From positions 1,984,001 to 2,048,000 of the forward strand of contig NC_065914.1 of NCBI RefSeq assembly GCF_905147045.1: a DNA stretch of 64,000 nt. The letters run 5' to 3'. The notes beneath the pieces were generated by a model, which did no database searches, had not been told where the DNA came from, and saw only the letters and a program-made list of their open reading frames with translations. The position numbers and the translations under genes were made by a program. This document shows positions 63,152-64,000 of this stretch, in pieces (the stretch's first letter is position 1; each line of letters opens with the position of its first letter). Source of the DNA: Nymphalis io (lineage: Eukaryota > Arthropoda > Insecta > Lepidoptera > Nymphalidae).

Positions 63152-63219
63152 CTGAAACATTATACTTTCTGGTATATGAAATAGAAATGATACTCTTTAA
63201 ATTTTATTTTATGTTCAAT

Positions 63220-63772
63220 TCTTTATATACTATAAACAATATATATATAGGTATACTTTAAACAATAATTTTTAGTACATTGCAAGTATCTCAATATTCG
63301 TTTTGCATAATTGTAGCAACTGACATTATAACAAGTATTAAATTGGCTGAGATAGCTTACAGCATAAGCAATGTCTGGTCTTGTTAATACTGCCAGATAC
63401 ATTAAACTGCCAATGAGTTTTTGATAAGGAACATTAGGCAAACATTCTGTAGATTTTCGATATTCAATTTAGGTTCAATAGGAGTACTCTGAGGCTTATA
63501 ATCAGACATCTAAAATTTTTCAACTAATTGTTCAATATAGTGTGTTTGATCAATAGTAATAAAATCTTTGTTTACATTTATTCTCATTCCTAGATACTGT
63601 CTAACAGGACCCAAATCTTTTAACTTAAACTCTGAAGCTAATGCATTTTTCAATTTTTTAGTTTCTTTGTCGTTTTTGAAAAAATTAAGAAATCATCTAC
63701 ATACAACCCAATGATTATTTTAACATTATCTTTAGTTTTTGCAAACAAACATAGTTCATACTGGCTGTTGTT
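63220..63772 (-). pseudogene. Copia-class retrotransposon RT fragment
   Basis: Minus strand reads SQYELCLFAKTKDNVKIIIG LYVDDFLIF (catalytic YVDD of Copia RT), LKDLGPVRQYLGMRINVNKD, then after a stop and frameshift VPYQKLIGSLMYLAVLTRPD IAYAVSYLSQFN. These are the RT palm end and the connection to RNase H. Both ends are missing; the upstream end is interrupted at 63772 by a T-run and the LINE-A junction. Confidence 0.9.
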
Positions 63773-63808
63773 TTTTTTTTTTTTTTAAACCGCTAGGTGA
63801 GAGCAGAT

Positions 63809-64000
63809 TTTTTTTTTTTATATTCGCCGGGAGGGCAAATGACTCTACTCCACCTGATGGTAAGTGGTAGTAGAGTCCAAATGCGACGACGGCCAGTACA
63901 GACGGGAAAAACGATCTGCACTAGCCGCCTTCGCCTTGCCGGCCCGCAAGATGCCTCTTCACGCCTCGTTTGAAGGAACCCGGGTTGTAAGAGGAGGGGA
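63809..64000 (-). mobile_element. LINE-A 3' end, continues past the right edge
   Basis: Reversed A-tail at 63809-63819, then ATATTCGCCGGGAGGGCAAA and the LINE-A 3' UTR through GCAAGATGCCTCTTCACGCC to GTTGTAAGAGGAGGGG. Immediately outside its A-tail is an 18-nt copy of the Nf1 exon 10 donor region (63791-63808). It interrupts the Copia fragment. Confidence 0.92.

Noticed and set aside
51436..63808. Chromosomal inversion between the two 18-nt copies
   Set aside because: All Nf1 exons between them are on the same strand and in the correct order as those outside, so the segment is not inverted.

Overview
The window looks like nuclear DNA of an insect, most likely a moth or butterfly (Lepidoptera). 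The grounds are AT-rich sequence, one large intron-split animal gene whose protein is clearly insect-like, and dense retroelements and tRNA-derived SINEs of the kind common in lepidopteran genomes. Species is not determined. No bacterial, organellar or CRISPR features were seen.

The host content is one gene, neurofibromin (Nf1), on the minus strand. I traced 45 coding exons from 63151 (upstream) down to 14940, about 5.7 kb of coding sequence or about 1,910 codons. Splice phases agree across every junction of this chain. They correspond to about residue 900 to near the C-terminus of the roughly 2,800-residue family protein. The first third lies beyond the right edge. The GAP-related domain (RasGAP) is in exons at 53.2-46.7 kb, with the arginine finger codon at 51606-51608. 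The Sec14/PH-like module is at 46.6-43.6 kb and the HEAT-rich C-terminal half at 43.2-14.9 kb. The last coding exon, a tiny one near 13.93 kb, is uncertain. Exons are numbered here from the right edge of the window and are not the gene's true numbers.

Nearly everything else is transposable-element sequence, in introns or in the gene-poor 3' flank (1-13.9 kb). LINE-A is a single-ORF endonuclease/RT element with seven fragments (1-2033, 8.65, 14.1, 46.97, 49.4-51.4, 61.4-62.2 and 63.8 kb to the right edge). LINE-B is a Jockey-like element with a 760-codon ORF2 (about 54.9-58.07 kb). LINE-C is an RTE-like EN/RT element (5.3-6.5 kb, and a 3' end at 2.03-2.36 kb). LTR-A is a Gypsy-class element with 122-bp LTRs (20512-24827, and a deleted reverse copy at 2526-4233). 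LTR-B is a second Gypsy-class element (about 31.2-35.3 kb). A Copia fragment lies at 63.2-63.77 kb. Four families of short repeats (SINE-A to SINE-D, names local to this report) are scattered throughout.

The points most worth following are these: an 18-nt copy of an Nf1 exon/intron junction joined to a LINE-A tail 12 kb away in opposite orientation; a LINE-A insertion only 11 bp inside an Nf1 intron; a 51-nt phase-neutral Nf1 exon absent from the vertebrate protein; a tandem splice donor just before the arginine-finger exon; two small ORFs, one with a membrane segment, ahead of gag in LTR-A; and several SINE insertions with clear target-site duplications, one with its empty site also in the window.
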